Assembly: GCA_947846985.1 (NCBI GenBank)
Contig: CANTUZ010000008.1
Span: 29,717,352-29,781,351, forward strand
Direction of reading: 5' to 3'
DNA from: Fratercula arctica
Lineage: Eukaryota > Chordata > Aves > Charadriiformes > Alcidae
Length of the DNA: 64,000 bases
This document shows positions 62,342 to 64,000 of the stretch, in pieces (the stretch's first letter is position 1; every line of letters begins with the position of its first letter). The notes below the pieces were generated by a model. It was not told where the DNA came from and did not search any database. It worked only from the letters and a program-made list of their open reading frames with translations. The position numbers were made by a program, and so were the translations under genes.

Positions 62342-62444
62342 CACTTTGTGAGTGAACGGAAATACGATGAAGAGCTGGGCAGGTCTGCCCGATTTTCCTG
62401 TGATACAGAACAGCTGAAGACCCAAATCCAGCTCTGTGGAGAAA
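62342..62444 (+). CDS. SPATS2L: SPATS2L exon, residues 316-350 (last exon in window)
   Basis: 103 bp, phase 0 in and phase 1 out, with donor GAAA|GTAAGT at 62445. It encodes HFVSERKYDEELGRSARFSC then DTEQLKTQIQLCGE. The HFVSERKYDE-LG-ARF-CD block is conserved in both SPATS2 and SPATS2L. A 163-codon frame runs antisense through this exon (62293-62784, minus) and is a shadow. The protein continues past the window into the Ser/Gln/Asn-rich C-terminal tail. Confidence 0.97.
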
Positions 62445-64000
62445 GTAAGTGCTGGTGATTTCTCACACCAATGTTCTCAGAACATAGCGTTCCACATACT
62501 TGTCCAGGAAATGCCAGCAGAAATAACATCATGTTGTACTGCCAGTGTGTGTGCAGCAAGCCTGACGTGAGCGGTGTGTCTGGATGCAGCAGGCTTGCTG
62601 AACATGCACAAGTCAACTTTACAGTATGCAACACGTTAGACTGGCTGTACATGTGCTGCACAGTCCATCTGCATGTGCACAGTGCCCACTTGGTCAGAGA
62701 TTTCCAGGTATTGCTCAGATCAGTTGGAGTTTTCCATCTAAACAGGATTTCCAAGTGGAAATAAAAGTCAGCTCTGGGGAACACTCAAATTCAGTAATTT
62801 ATGAATAACGAGGAAATCAGAAGCTTCTCTGTGTGAGCCTAATGTTATGTTATGAGACCAATTCAGATCTCTCCTGCTAGGAAGTAACTCCCCAGCTTTG
62901 TAACAGTATTCACTGGGTTTTTCAGGAGCTAAAGGTAGTCCCAAATGTTCCTGTTTCCAAATCATCTACCCTTCTGCTTGGAAATTCAGGTTCATTTTTC
63001 GCTCCAAGTATCATGTCCCTGTTGCAAAATACAAGATAGTCTATTTCTCATCTTTGTCATGCTTTTTTTTCCCCCAGAAAAAAGTAAATGCTATAATGCT
63101 TTGCCCTTAATATTACCCTGTCCCATGATATCCCATCAGTACCATCAGTCAGGAGAAAAACTGTTAACACAATACTGAACTAGTGCGTCTTGGCAGAAGG
63201 AAAACAATTTTGGGAAGAAAAATAATTAATGTTTTCAAAGAGTTACTAGAAATAGAAAAAAAGAAAAAATATCACACAGTCTGCCAATAAGATCTTCTGA
63301 CTGCACAGCTAAAGAACTGACTCCTTTGAGGTGTAACCAGTTTAATTCATTAGACCACAAGAATTGCTTTTGCAGAACGCTTTGAAGATCCATCTAACCT
63401 TGTATCCTGTCTCTTATTGAGGCCAACACAGGGTGTTTCAAAGGAAGGAATAAGCTTCCCAGTAATGCATCTAATTCTTCACAGTCACCTCATAGACCCT
63501 GTCTCATACCCTGAAGCTTAAGAGATTGAAAATTCTGTAAAGATTTTCCTGACTAACATAACCACGGCTGCTATTGATACAACCATAGACTGTTTTTTTA
63601 AACTCATTGAACTACTTTCCTAAGTAACTTCCAGCTGCAGTTAATTCTGCAAGTTAATTATTTATACCTCATTTCAGTAAAGCATTACTTAAGCGTAGTT
63701 TGATGCTGTGGAAATCAGGTCAGTGAAGTCAAAAGAAAAGCTATTACCAGGGAAGCAGTGCCATCTTACAAATGACTGATAGTGCACTGGCCATCTGAAG
63801 AACTTAGCTGTAATCTGCCCTCAGTGACCTTAGATGAGCAACTCATGCTGTTGGCAGCTCTTTGGTAAGAGCTCTTCAGTGCAAAAGGTGTTTCTGTTTG
63901 GAGCATCTCACAATGAGGCCCATACCCTGCTAGGAGTTGCAAGTACCCCTCAGAGATTATACCAGGTCTGTAGCTAAGAACGGACACTGTTGAGGGCTTC
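62445..64000 (+). other. Start of next SPATS2L intron
   Basis: I searched for a phase-1 acceptor followed by the next family segment (human ...ITHPKNNYSS) and did not find it. No repeat or other gene is recognised. Confidence 0.8.

Larger units (their letters stand above)
24635..62444 (+). other. SPATS2L gene, coding exons 1-9 of the translated part (3' end beyond window)
   Basis: Spermatogenesis associated serine-rich 2-like protein, a member of the SPATS2/DUF1387 family. The human protein (also called SGNP) is reported in the nucleolus and in stress granules; its molecular activity is not well defined. Nine exons join into 349 codons plus one base. They encode a UBA/CUE-like segment (residues about 14-50), a basic stretch (63-87), a Ser/Asn-rich variable linker (88-213), the conserved family core (214-315) with likely coiled coil (about 260-315), and a conserved block (316-349). 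SPATS2L is preferred over its paralogue SPATS2 because of the motifs LVLQQFD, NVDKAVQAF, KSKQHQGNK and DKEVSLMAE. Intron phases (0,1,0,1,1,2,1,0,1) are consistent at all junctions. No frameshift or in-frame stop is present, so the gene looks functional. About 200 C-terminal residues are missing because the window ends. Confidence 0.96.

Noticed and set aside
62293..62784. 163-codon open frame on the minus strand, the longest in the window
   Set aside because: It runs antisense through the conserved SPATS2L exon at 62342-62444 and into intron sequence. It has no recognisable domain and is best explained as a shadow of the exon plus chance.
1..64000. Search for an undescribed multi-gene or defence-like system
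   Set aside because: The window is a single vertebrate gene with large introns. There are no gene clusters, arrays or operon-like arrangements.

Overview
The window is vertebrate nuclear DNA, most likely from a bird and plausibly a songbird or other neoavian. The evidence is a truncated CR1 LINE 3' end (60456-60653), three solo retroviral LTRs with avian-type termini (6650-9264), weak MIR-like SINE relics, AT-rich sequence with little other repeat, and a vertebrate gene split by GT-AG introns. There are no bacterial operons, CRISPR arrays or phage modules. Nearly all short open frames are chance.

One gene explains the coding signal. It is SPATS2L (spermatogenesis associated serine-rich 2-like), on the + strand. 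Nine coding exons lie at 24635-24696, 36285-36393, 39996-40045, 41036-41276, 46314-46514, 46933-47068, 58211-58269, 61693-61802 and 62342-62444. Joined, they give 349 complete codons plus one base, with matching phase at every junction and a consensus AG/GT pair at every intron. The encoded part holds a UBA/CUE-like N-terminal helical segment, a lysine/arginine-rich basic stretch, a divergent serine-rich linker, and the conserved family core ending in charged helices likely to form a coiled coil. The C-terminal exons (about 200 residues judging from the human protein) and the promoter lie outside the window. A 70-bp ATG-free segment with strong splice signals (4287-4356) is a likely 5' UTR exon.

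Layout: 1-4286 is non-coding flank or intron; 4287-4356 is the candidate 5' UTR exon; 4357-24634 is a presumed 20-kb 5' UTR intron carrying all three LTRs; 24635-62444 holds the coding exons and introns, the largest being 11.6 and 11.1 kb; 62445-64000 is the start of the next intron. All three LTRs are antisense to the gene. The youngest is 336 bp, keeps a perfect 5-bp target-site duplication and abuts an older LTR.

I found no convincing undescribed system. The items most worth checking are three unannotated exon-like segments in introns (a 42-bp phase-1/1 microexon at 43702-43743, a 165-bp phase-2/2 segment at 57789-57953, and an orphan 304-bp exon-like ORF at 25886-26189), the nested LTR pair, and a tandem splice donor at 47069/47073 in which the second site would create a stop codon.
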